NCBI RefSeq assembly: GCF_002726155.1
Contig: NZ_PBSH01000019.1
Span: 1 to 64,000 of the forward strand
Source: Alcanivorax sp.
GTDB lineage: Bacteria; Pseudomonadota; Gammaproteobacteria; Pseudomonadales; Alcanivoracaceae
DNA length: 64,000 bases
Direction of reading: 5' to 3'
Numbering within the stretch: position 1 is the first letter of the stretch; each line of letters opens with the position of its first letter. The notes under the pieces were generated by a model that ran no database searches, was not told the origin of the DNA, and saw only the letters and a program-made list of their open reading frames with translations. Positions 1 through 9,617 of the stretch are shown piece by piece. The translations under genes and the position numbers were made by a program.

Positions 1-10
1 GACCCACTAT

Positions 11-77
11 CCGTAGGAGCGTCGCTGGCGGCGCGATAACGCACGCCGGAATCGCGCCGCCAGCGACGCCCCTACGG
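11..77. repeat. REP-like palindrome before liuD
   Basis: Two 27-base arms (11-37 and 51-77) are inverted copies with a single mismatch, separated by a 13-base loop. The arm starts CCGTAGGAGCGTCGCTGGCG. The GTAGGAGCG start is typical of repetitive extragenic palindromes in pseudomonads and relatives. It lies 18 bases upstream of the start codon at 96, between two genes of a probable operon, where it could stabilise or partly terminate the transcript. There is no T-run, so it is not a classical intrinsic terminator. Confidence 0.7.
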
Positions 78-95
78 CAGGACAAAGGCATCACC

Positions 96-2077
96 ATGGC
101 AAAGATAAAAAAACTCCTGATCGCCAACCGCGGGGAAATTGCTCGCCGCATCATGCGTACCTGCCGCCAACAAGGCATCGCCACGGTGGCGGTCTATTCC
201 GAACCTGACGCTACCCTGCCCCACGTAATGGAAGCGGATCAGGCTGTTTGCCTGGGGCCTGCTGCTGCCCGTGACAGCTATCTGGTCATCGACAAGGTGA
301 TCGCTGCGGCCCAGGCCACCGGGGCCGATGCCATCCACCCCGGCTACGGTTTTCTGTCCGAGAACACCGCCTTTGCCGCCGCCTGTGACCAGGCCGGCAT
401 CATCTTTGTGGGCCCCAATGCCCGAGCCATCGAAGTCATGGGCGACAAGGCCGCCGCCCGCCAGTTGATGGCGGAAAGCGGCGTACCGGTTCTGCCCGGC
501 TTCGATGAAGAAGGCGCCAGCGACAGCAAACTGACCGCTGCCGCGGCAAAGGTCGGTTTTCCATTACTGATCAAGGCCGTGGCCGGCGGTGGTGGCAAGG
601 GCATGCGCGTGGTGAATACGGCCGCAGACTTCGATGAAGCCCTGGCCGCCGCCCGCCGTGAAGCCAGTAACGCCTTTGGCGATGACCGGGTGTTACTGGA
701 ACGTTACCTGGCCACCGCCCGCCACGTGGAAGTTCAGGTGTTTGCTGACAATCATGGCAACGCAGTTCACCTGTTCGAACGCGATTGTTCGGTACAGCGC
801 CGTCACCAGAAAATCATCGAAGAAGCGCCGGCACCGGGGCTCGATGACGCCACCCGCAATGCGTTCGGCAGTGCCGCTGTACAAGCCGCCAAAGCCATCG
901 ATTACCGGGGTGCAGGCACCGTCGAATTCCTTTACGGCGAGGATGGCCAGTTCTACTTCATGGAAATGAACACCCGCCTGCAAGTGGAACATCCGGTCAC
1001 CGAAATGATCACCGGCGAAGATCTGGTCGCCTGGCAACTGGCCGTGGCCGCCGGCGAACCGCTACCGAAGCAACAGGATCAGATTCAACGCCACGGCGCC
1101 GCCATGGAAGTGCGCCTGTATGCGGAAAACCCGGAACAAGGCTTTCTGCCCTCCTCCGGTTTGCTGCGCCATTTGCGTTGGCCCCATTCCCTCAGCCGGG
1201 TGGATGCGGGCTACGAACAAGGCGACCGGGTAGACGAGCACTACGATCCCATGATCGCCAAGCTGATCTGCCATGGCGAGGACCGCAACGCCGCTCGGCA
1301 ACAACTGATTCAGGCACTGGACGGGCTGGAACTGGAAGGCATCCACCACAACGCCGCCTTCCTTCGCCGGGTGCTCAACGACGACGCCTTCGCCACAGCC
1401 GAGCTGGATACCCGCTTGCTGGAGCACCGCCCACAGTTGATGCAAAGCACCGTTGTCGACCCCGCCTTGCTGGCACTGGCTGCGGCGCGCCTGCAGGCGC
1501 ACAAGGCCACCGGTGACAGCCCCTGGCAAGCCCTCAATGGCTGGCGGCCGCTCAATCAGCGCCTGTGTCAAACCCGGGTTGAAGCAAACGGAGAACAACT
1601 CACCGTGCGCGATGACGGTCAGCAAACCACCATCGGCGAGCGCCGGGGCGCTGTCAGTTTTGCCGTGGACATCGCCGAGAGTAGCCTGCGGTTGCACTGG
1701 GGAACCGACAGCCTGGCGGCTCGCTTTGCCTGGCAAAACGCACGGACCGTGGTGTTGTTTGTGGGTGGCCAGGCGTACCCGGTGACCCTGAACCCCAGCC
1801 GAGATAGCGCCCAACATGCGGATGCTGGCGGCTTCAGTGCCCCCATGAGCGGCACCATTGTCGCCCTGCATGCTGCCCCCGGCGATAGCGTTGAAGCCGG
1901 CGATGCGGTGATTACACTGGAAGCCATGAAAATGGAGCACACCCTGCGCGCCACCGTGCCCGGCACGGTGAACGGCTTTGCCGTCGCCGCTGGCGACAGT
2001 GTCAGCGAAGGCACGGTGCTGGTGGAATTCTCCGCCGCTGACAGCCACGCGGATACCGACAGCAAGGGAGAGACAGA

Positions 2078-2081
<4 letters not shown>
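96..2081 (+). CDS. liuD: Biotin-dependent acyl-CoA carboxylase alpha subunit, probably methylcrotonyl-CoA carboxylase
   Basis: 661 residues, the usual length of MCC/PCC-type alpha subunits. Domains in order: biotin carboxylase N-terminal domain ([13 protein letters not shown] near residue 7), ATP-grasp with GGGGKGMR at 164-171 and [14 protein letters not shown] near 290-303, biotin carboxylase C-terminal domain, and a C-terminal biotinyl domain with EAMKMEH (biotin lysine about K612). It carboxylates biotin with ATP and bicarbonate for a partner carboxyltransferase, presumably encoded upstream of the window. The substrate is inferred from the next gene: leucine breakdown ends in acetoacetate, which acetoacetyl-CoA synthetase would activate. 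A geranyl-CoA or propionyl-CoA carboxylase is possible but less likely. The stop overlaps the next start by 4 bases. Confidence 0.85.
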
Positions 2082-4018
<1,937 letters not shown>

Positions 4019-4027
4019 CCGTCTGGT

Positions 4028-4051
4028 CGCCGGGTCATTGACGGCCCGGCG
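4028..4051 (+). terminator. Hairpin after aacS
   Basis: A 7-bp stem (CGCCGGG at 4028-4034 pairing with CCCGGCG at 4045-4051) lies 10 bases after the aacS stop. No T-run follows, so it may be a 3' end-stabilising or Rho-assisted structure rather than an intrinsic terminator. Confidence 0.3.
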
Positions 4052-4097
4052 CAAAGGCGCATCATGGTCGCTGTACTGACAGCCATGACAGACCATA

Positions 4098-5363
4098 ATG
4101 ATAAAAAATACCGTCACCCGAGCGCTGGCTACCGTTTTGCTGCTTTGCGCATCCCCGGCCCTTTGGGCACAGATCATTACCCTCACCGGTGCCGACTTCA
4201 AACCGCTAATCGGCAAACAAACCGGCCTGTACTCCTTTTTTTCCATGCAGGATGGCCGCCTCACACCGGTGCCTCACCAGTGGGTCCAATGGTCAAAAGA
4301 GGGCTACCCCTACTTTGAAGAAGATGACAGCACCCACCTGATTGGCGACCCGCGTCGCATTGATAGCGAAGACCGTTTACTGCTGCGCTTCGAAGACGGT
4401 GGCCCGGCACTCAGCGGTAACGTCTCAGAACAGGTCGCCGCCGAACTGCTCGTTTCTCACAACGGGAAAGAACATCACTTCTACCTGGTGAAGAACGCCT
4501 ATCTGCAAAGCACAGAACGTTATGTGCAGTTCGACCCCAAGAGCATGACGATCAAGAGCACTGATTTTGCCTTGAGCATGGCGGACCAGAATTTATTCAA
4601 GTGGAACGACTTTTACTTCCGTGGCTTCGAAGGGGAAAACGGCCAGCGTCAGAGCATTCTTGATACGCTCAAATTACGTCTCAGCGCGGGCGTATTCGGC
4701 GAAAACAATCGTGTCACCCTGAACAACAACAATCTGGACCCGAAAGTAAAACAGATCATCAGCGGGCCATTGGCAGCTATGGTCTACGCCACCACTTCCG
4801 TTAAGGTGGCTCGGGTACCGGTACTACGCATCCACAACTATTTCCTGGTGATGCCGCAGCAGGTCGATATCCATAGCCGCTTCACCCTGCCCGGTATTGC
4901 CGACACCGTGCTGGAACGCCCTGCGCTGGATATTTCTCTGGATGGCAACGATCTGTACGACAGCAAACTGGTCACCAGTTGGACCGGCAACCACGTTGCC
5001 ATTACCGATGGCGTGCTATCCGAATCGGAAAAAGCCATGCTCACCATGCCATTGAAAGGGAACAACTGGATCTGGTTTGGCACCGGCCGCGGCTTCGACA
5101 TGCTCGCCCAACTGGCATTCGTGAAGGGTTTCGATACCCCTGCCCGGCTGCTCTATCAGGACGATGCCAGCCAGGTGAACGAGCCTGAACGGTTTGCCGG
5201 GCAACTCCCCAATGTGGGCTTTTCGTTGACCGACATTCCGTTTGGTAAGGAATTTTATTTCATCACCCGAATGTATTATAGCCACGATAGCAGTGGCCTC
5301 GCGCCGGGTGTTTATGCAAAAAATCTGCTCACCGAGCCCAAAGCTAGACTGTTAATGAAGTAA
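4098..5363 (+). CDS. Secreted protein of unknown function
   Basis: 421 residues. A Sec signal peptide is clear: basic start, hydrophobic LATVLLLCASPALWA, then cleavage before Q, so the mature protein is periplasmic or extracellular. I recognise no family. The remainder is a mixed soluble sequence rich in aromatic and acidic residues, with no obvious transmembrane segment after the signal, no lipobox and no cysteine cluster. The ribosome binding site is weak. The gene stands alone: aacS ends 79 bases upstream with a hairpin between them, and a strong bidirectional terminator follows directly. It may belong to a lineage-restricted family of marine gammaproteobacteria, but that is a guess. Confidence 0.75.
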   Translation: MIKNTVTRALATVLLLCASPALWAQIITLTGADFKPLIGKQTGLYSFFSMQDGRLTPVPHQWVQWSKEGYPYFEEDDSTHLIGDPRRIDSEDRLLLRFEDGGPALSGNVSEQVAAELLVSHNGKEHHFYLVKNAYLQSTERYVQFDPKSMTIKSTDFALSMADQNLFKWNDFYFRGFEGENGQRQSILDTLKLRLSAGVFGENNRVTLNNNNLDPKVKQIISGPLAAMVYATTSVKVARVPVLRIHNYFLVMPQQVDIHSRFTLPGIADTVLERPALDISLDGNDLYDSKLVTSWTGNHVAITDGVLSESEKAMLTMPLKGNNWIWFGTGRGFDMLAQLAFVKGFDTPARLLYQDDASQVNEPERFAGQLPNVGFSLTDIPFGKEFYFITRMYYSHDSSGLAPGVYAKNLLTEPKARLLMK

Positions 5364-5367
5364 ACTA

Positions 5368-5397
5368 AAAAAGCCTCTGATCCCAGAGGCTTTTTTC
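5368..5397. terminator. Bidirectional intrinsic terminator
   Basis: Stem GCCTCTG (5374-5380) with CAGAGGC (5385-5391) and loop ATCC, flanked by A6 on the left and T6 on the right. It works on both strands and separates the convergent genes ending at 5363 and 5400. Confidence 0.9.
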
Positions 5398-5399
5398 AT

Positions 5400-5639
5400 T
5401 CAGTGATGGCTTAGCCGGTGGTAGACCTCGTCCTTCAGCCGTATGCGGTCCTGTTTTAGCCGTTCCATCTCAGGATCCGAAATCGGGCTCTCGCGCATCT
5501 CCAACCCCCGTATCTGTTTGTCCAGTTTGTCGTGCTCCAGAATCAGTGCCTTGAACGTGGGATCTGCGTTGGCAAGCTCGTCTATCTTCTGGTGAAAATC
5601 GGGAAATTCGTGATGAATGCTGTGATTTTCGCCCAACAT
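5400..5639 (-). CDS. YdcH/DUF465 family small protein
   Basis: 79 residues, highly charged and predicted to be all-helical. The pattern HHEFPDFHQKIDELANADPTF, then a central DKLDKQIRGLE and a C-terminal LKxDRIRLKDEVYHRL helix, is that of the DUF465/YdcH family of about 75-residue alpha-hairpin proteins. The biochemical function of this family is not established. The start is supported by AAGGAG eight bases upstream. It is convergent with the gene ending at 5363 and shares its terminator. It is monocistronic. Confidence 0.88.
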   Translation of the reverse strand: MLGENHSIHHEFPDFHQKIDELANADPTFKALILEHDKLDKQIRGLEMRESPISDPEMERLKQDRIRLKDEVYHRLSHH

Positions 5640-5907
5640 GAAGGTCGCTCCTTTAATGGAAATGGCAGGCCAATCAGTAGGACCGGCCCTGTTTATGCGA
5701 CAAGCAGAAACGGGTCACCGTTCCCCTCATGACTCCAAATCACCACATTTTCTGATTAGATTCAATCGCCCGTGGCCGTAAGATAAAAGTGAGCATGGCA
5801 GCACTGCCATGCCGGAGTCTGCACTACGTTGTCCCCCTGCAGCCTTGTCCTGCAGTGTTTGGTGGTAGTCGGTAAACCGTATCCATTTGCAGAGCGGAGG
5901 CATGCAC

Positions 5908-6852
5908 ATGGCATTACCGAAATTAATCACCCGAGATCATCTGGAACACGGCCTGCTACGCACCAGCGACCGCTGCCACCACCCGGATGCTGGCCTGTTC
6001 GGTCCCGGCTCTGTTTGCTGGCAACTGATGCGCGAAAACCTCATGTGCCTGGCACAAGGCCGCGTATTGCTACTGGCGCTGGCAGACAGCCGCACCGCAC
6101 AACTGGTCACATCCGGGAACGACATGATTCAGCGCTTGCAGCACACACAGGTATTCATGTTGAAACTGGTTTTCGGCAATCTGGACCAGGCATTGCTGAC
6201 CCTGCAAAGCCCACGCACCCGCCGCAAAACCCTGTTTGATGTGGAAGACAGCGACACCCTGTTATACATCCTTAGTGCGTGGATGGATTCATGCCTGCGG
6301 GTCTACCAAAGCGTGATTGAACCGCTTGCCACCGCCCACCAGGAACGGCTGTTCGAAGAAACCATGGTGATGGCCGAGGCACTGGGCATACCACCTCAGC
6401 GATTGCCCGCACACTGGCATGCCCATCAGCGTTGGTGGAATAAGCGGCTGGCCCGCAATGGCGCTATTCCCCGCCACCGTCGCCAGCTGGGGCATACCCT
6501 GATTCGCGAACAGGGCTACCCCGGTCGGCTCCCTTACGGGAGTTATCTTGGCCTGGCATCTTTCCAGATTCCCGAACACCTGCGCGAACAGTTTCGGCTG
6601 CCACAAACCGGGCTCGATGCCCACCGCAACTACCAGAAACATCTTCGCCGATTGATGGACCTGACCTGTCGGCTACCCGAGCGCCTACGCTACCAACCGG
6701 CCTACCATGAAGCCCAGCAACGGCTCAGTGGACGCGCCCGCGCCGATCTGCCAACCCGTTTGCTGAACCGTTGGTGGTCCGGGGAATCCGATCTGGTGAG
6801 CAGCGGCTGGTCGATTCCGAAAATCGACCGGCTCCCCAGCGCCAGTTATTGA
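5908..6852 (+). CDS. Oxygenase MpaB-like (DUF2236) family protein
   Basis: 314 residues from the ATG at 5908, chosen because GCGGAGG lies 7 bases upstream; in-frame ATG 5902 and TTG 5887 are possible but badly spaced. The sequence follows the DUF2236/MpaB layout: N-terminal LFGPGSVCWQLMRE, LALADSRTAQLV, the central helix pair with YILSAWMDSCLRVYQSVIEPL, then EALGIPPQRLPAHW. Members include the fungal ER oxygenase MpaB and the rubber oxygenase Lcp, heme-dependent enzymes that cleave C=C bonds, but most bacterial members are uncharacterised and the substrate here is unknown. There is no signal peptide. It is flanked by convergent djlA, and a CACGC repeat follows the stop directly. Confidence 0.65.
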   Translation: MALPKLITRDHLEHGLLRTSDRCHHPDAGLFGPGSVCWQLMRENLMCLAQGRVLLLALADSRTAQLVTSGNDMIQRLQHTQVFMLKLVFGNLDQALLTLQSPRTRRKTLFDVEDSDTLLYILSAWMDSCLRVYQSVIEPLATAHQERLFEETMVMAEALGIPPQRLPAHWHAHQRWWNKRLARNGAIPRHRRQLGHTLIREQGYPGRLPYGSYLGLASFQIPEHLREQFRLPQTGLDAHRNYQKHLRRLMDLTCRLPERLRYQPAYHEAQQRLSGRARADLPTRLLNRWWSGESDLVSSGWSIPKIDRLPSASY

Positions 6853-6891
6853 AGCAAGAGACGCAACAGGCCTCACGCTGCACGCAACATG
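6853..6891 (+). repeat. CACGC-type dispersed repeat, copy 1
   Basis: Starts immediately after the TGA of the MpaB-like gene with AGCAAGAGACGCAACAGG, followed by CTCACGCTGCACGCAACA. It shares AGCAAGAGACGC with the copy at 55209 and CACGCTGCACGCA with the copies at 29606 and 43041. Confidence 0.65.
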
Positions 6892-6916
6892 CAAACCACC
6901 GACGTCCAGCGTGAGG
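6871..6916. terminator. Inverted repeat between convergent genes
   Basis: CCTCACGCTG (6871-6880) is the exact inverse of CAGCGTGAGG (6907-6916), with a 26-base loop that includes part of the dispersed repeat. It lies between the MpaB-like gene and djlA, which converge here. There is no strong T-run on either side, so termination is possible but not certain. Confidence 0.4.
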
Positions 6917-6923
6917 CGTTTGC

Positions 6924-7766
6924 TTATTTAAAGCCGCGGTGTTCCTTGATCATTTCGTAGGCCTTGCTGATTTCTGCGGTTTTTTCCGTGGCCACGCGGA
7001 TCATTTCTTCCGGCACGCCTTTGGCGGCCAGCTTGTCCGGGTGATGTTGGCTCATCAGCTTGCGGTAGGTTTTCTTGATCTCCTGGTTACTGGCGCTATC
7101 GGTGATACCCAGCACCTGATATGCCTGTGACAGGGACGGGCGCGACGGCCCGGCGGCCTGCTGCCCGCCCTGATAGGAGTGCCCGCCACGGGCACCGGAA
7201 AACTGCGCCTGGGCCAGCAACATACTGAGAATCTGTTGGAACTGAGCGCGCGGCACGCCCAGCCCTTCTGCCACCCGAATCAGAATCGCCTCTTCAGCCG
7301 GGTCCAGTTCGCCGTCAGCCAACGCGGTTTGCAGCAGAATTTCCAGCAACACCAAGATCAGTTGCTTGCGATGCTTCACCGTAGTCGCAAACGCGGCCAC
7401 GGTCTGATCCAGCGGAAAATCGTCCTGCTTGCCCTGATTGAACAAGGCAATCGCCTGCTTGCGCTGCTCTTCGGACAGCTGCATGCGATCCATCACCGCT
7501 CTGGCCTGGGCAATTTCGTCCTCGCTGACGCGGCCATCGGCCTTGGCCAGGTGCCCCATGATCGAAAACGCCGTATCGAACAGCGCTGTCTGAATCTGTG
7601 ACTGCTCACCCGGGCCATAGGGCCGAAACGGGTTAAAGGTCTGTACCCGCTCGGCGCCCTTGTCGAGCATATGCCCAATCAGCACGCCAATACCCAGACC
7701 TATGGGCCCGCCCACCAGCATGCCGAGCAGGCCAAGGATGATCTTTCCACCCCAATTGAATTGCAT
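6924..7766 (-). CDS. djlA: DnaJ-like co-chaperone DjlA
   Basis: 280 residues. An N-terminal hydrophobic glycine-rich segment (ILGLLGMLVGGPIGLGIG) anchors it in the inner membrane. The middle is a TerB-like helical domain with acidic motifs (ADGRVSEDEI and ADGELDPAEEAIL), and the C-terminal 65 residues form a J domain with YQVLGI and the HPD triad in HHPDKL. This order is characteristic of DjlA, which stimulates DnaK ATPase at the membrane. I chose the ATG at 7766 because AGGA lies at good spacing; a GTG one codon earlier would overlap the hyi stop by 4 bases. It is the last gene of the glxR-hyi-djlA operon. Confidence 0.92.
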   Translation of the reverse strand: MQFNWGGKIILGLLGMLVGGPIGLGIGVLIGHMLDKGAERVQTFNPFRPYGPGEQSQIQTALFDTAFSIMGHLAKADGRVSEDEIAQARAVMDRMQLSEEQRKQAIALFNQGKQDDFPLDQTVAAFATTVKHRKQLILVLLEILLQTALADGELDPAEEAILIRVAEGLGVPRAQFQQILSMLLAQAQFSGARGGHSYQGGQQAAGPSRPSLSQAYQVLGITDSASNQEIKKTYRKLMSQHHPDKLAAKGVPEEMIRVATEKTAEISKAYEMIKEHRGFK

Positions 7767-8554
7767 CACTGTTCCTGTTTGGTTGCGTTAAACCAGCCCA
7801 GGCTGGTTATCGTGTCGGCCCGGGGCCGGTACTCCGCACTCACCCAGCCCGCATAATCCAGCGAGTCGATGTGAGCAAACACGGTATCAAAATGAATTTC
7901 GCCGCTGCCCGGCTCATGGCGCCCGGGATTATCGGCAAACTGAATATGTCCTATATGGGGACAAAGTTGCGAAAGAGAACGGCACAAATCCCCTTCCATG
8001 ATCTGCATATGATAAAGATCGTATTGCAGGCGGATATTGTCGCGGCCCGCCGCCTCGATAACGGCCATGGCCATGGCCGAGGTATCCACCAGAAAACCCG
8101 GCATATCCACCCGGGAGTTGATCGCTTCCAGTGTCAGGGTCAGCCTCTTCGCGGCGAACAGGTCCGCAGCAAAACGCAGGTTCTCCACCAGGGTTTCAAA
8201 GGCTACCTCTGCTGGTAGCGTTGCTGGTTTCAGGCCGGCCAGACAGTTTATCTGCCTGCAGCCCAGCGCCTCGGCGTACTCCATGGCGGTAAATACACCT
8301 TCGCGGAACGCCTCCACCCGGTCCGGTAAACAGGCTATACCCCGCTCCCCGGCTTCCCAGTCCCCGGGCGGCAAGTTGAATAACACCTGGGTCAAACCAT
8401 TGCCCGCCAGCTGTGACGCCAATGTCTGTGCGGGCCAGTCATACGGGAACAAGTATTCCACTCCCTTAAAACCGGCCTGCGCCGCAGCGGCAAAACGGTC
8501 CAGAAAGGGCAATTCAGTGAATAACATGGACAGGTTGGCGGCAAAGCGTGGCAT
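7766..8554 (-). CDS. hyi: Hydroxypyruvate isomerase
   Basis: 262 residues, the usual length of Hyi. It starts with the family pattern MPRFAANLSMLFTELPFLDRF and GFKGVEYLFPYDW, with later metal-binding segments of the xylose-isomerase-like TIM barrel (LEAINSRVDMPGF, LQYDLYHMQIMEGD, HIQFADNPGRHEPG, SAEYRP). It interconverts hydroxypyruvate and tartronate semialdehyde. The ATG overlaps the stop of the reductase gene by one base (TAATG), with AGGAG upstream, so the pair is coupled: together they would channel hydroxypyruvate to D-glycerate. No glyoxylate carboligase gene is visible in the window. Confidence 0.9.
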   Translation of the reverse strand: MPRFAANLSMLFTELPFLDRFAAAAQAGFKGVEYLFPYDWPAQTLASQLAGNGLTQVLFNLPPGDWEAGERGIACLPDRVEAFREGVFTAMEYAEALGCRQINCLAGLKPATLPAEVAFETLVENLRFAADLFAAKRLTLTLEAINSRVDMPGFLVDTSAMAMAVIEAAGRDNIRLQYDLYHMQIMEGDLCRSLSQLCPHIGHIQFADNPGRHEPGSGEIHFDTVFAHIDSLDYAGWVSAEYRPRADTITSLGWFNATKQEQ

Positions 8555-9477
8555 TAGCCGTTCTCCTGTTCGCCATCCGTAGCGTCCGCAGCAACCGGGC
8601 CACAGGACAGTCGAACGCCATTGAGCCTTTCCAGCTCCAGTAATAAGCCACTGTGGTCCACATCACCGTGACCGCTGGCCAGCAAGGCGCGATACTCCTC
8701 GAACACCCGCTGGCTGAGGGGCAAAGTCAGCCCTTCGGCGCGGGCCTCGTCCAGAATCATGCGCAGATCCTTGTGCTGGATTCGCGCCGGGGCGCCCGGT
8801 TCAAAATCCCGCGCCAGCATACGTTCGCCATGCTGCTCAAGAATCTTGCTGCCCGCAAAACCACCCAGCAGAGCTTCACGGACTTTGTCCGGGCGCGCAC
8901 CGCCCTTCGCCGCCAACAACAGGGCTTCTGAAACGGCGCCGATGGTAATACCGACAATCGCCTGGTTAGCCAGCTTCGCCAGCTGGCCGCTGCCCACCGG
9001 GCCGATATGCGTTGCCTTGCCAAAGGCCGGAAAAATCGGGGCCGCCCGGTCGAAATCCGCATCACTGCCACCCGCCATGATCGACAGCGTCCCGGCCTCA
9101 GCTCCCCGGGTGCCACCGGATACCGGCGCATCCAGATACCCTCCGCCCAGCTGCGCCACTCGCGCGCCGTGACGGCGCGCGGTAGCAGGCTCAATGGAAC
9201 TCATGTCGATCACCAACGCCCCCGGGCGCAGCCCGGTAATGGCACCACTCTGGTACAACACCTGATCCACCACTGCCCCATTTTCCAGCATGGTGATCAG
9301 CACATCTGCTTCAGCCGCGGCTTGCGCCGGGGTTGCCGCAATGCGCACCCGACCGGCAAACGGCTGGGTTTTGTCGGGGGTGCGATTCCAGAGAGTGAGG
9401 GAAAAACCGGCATCCAGCAGCCGCGCCACCATGGGCGCACCCATCAGGCCGATGCCGAGAAAGCTGATGTGGGGCAT
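8554..9477 (-). CDS. glxR: Tartronate semialdehyde (2-hydroxy-3-oxopropionate) reductase family
   Basis: 307 residues, beta-hydroxyacid dehydrogenase family. N-terminal Rossmann motif FLGIGLMGAPMVARLL, substrate-binding DAPVSGGTRGAEAGTL, and the catalytic lysine motif KLANQAIVG in the helical C-terminal half. It reduces tartronate semialdehyde to glycerate with NAD(P)H; family members also act on 3-hydroxyisobutyrate or gamma-hydroxybutyrate, but adjacency to hyi favours the tartronate role. The ATG at 9477 has AGGA eight bases upstream. It is the first gene of the operon with hyi and djlA. Confidence 0.82.
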   Translation of the reverse strand: MPHISFLGIGLMGAPMVARLLDAGFSLTLWNRTPDKTQPFAGRVRIAATPAQAAAEADVLITMLENGAVVDQVLYQSGAITGLRPGALVIDMSSIEPATARRHGARVAQLGGGYLDAPVSGGTRGAEAGTLSIMAGGSDADFDRAAPIFPAFGKATHIGPVGSGQLAKLANQAIVGITIGAVSEALLLAAKGGARPDKVREALLGGFAGSKILEQHGERMLARDFEPGAPARIQHKDLRMILDEARAEGLTLPLSQRVFEEYRALLASGHGDVDHSGLLLELERLNGVRLSCGPVAADATDGEQENG

Positions 9478-9555
9478 GACACTTCCTGAACTAACGGAAC
9501 GAAAAGTCTACGCGATTCACCCCGGTGACTGTAGAGAAGGTCAGGCCCTGGAATC

Positions 9556-9577
9556 AAAAAAGCCGCCCGAAGGCGGC
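9556..9577 (-). terminator. Intrinsic terminator of the FTR1 gene
   Basis: On the minus strand: stem GCCGCC, loop TTCG, stem GGCGGC, then six T. It lies about 40 bases after the stop of the iron permease gene and upstream of glxR. Confidence 0.85.
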
Positions 9578-9617
9578 TCTTTAAATCCAGTACACGATAC
9601 CCGGAGCAACTCAGTGC

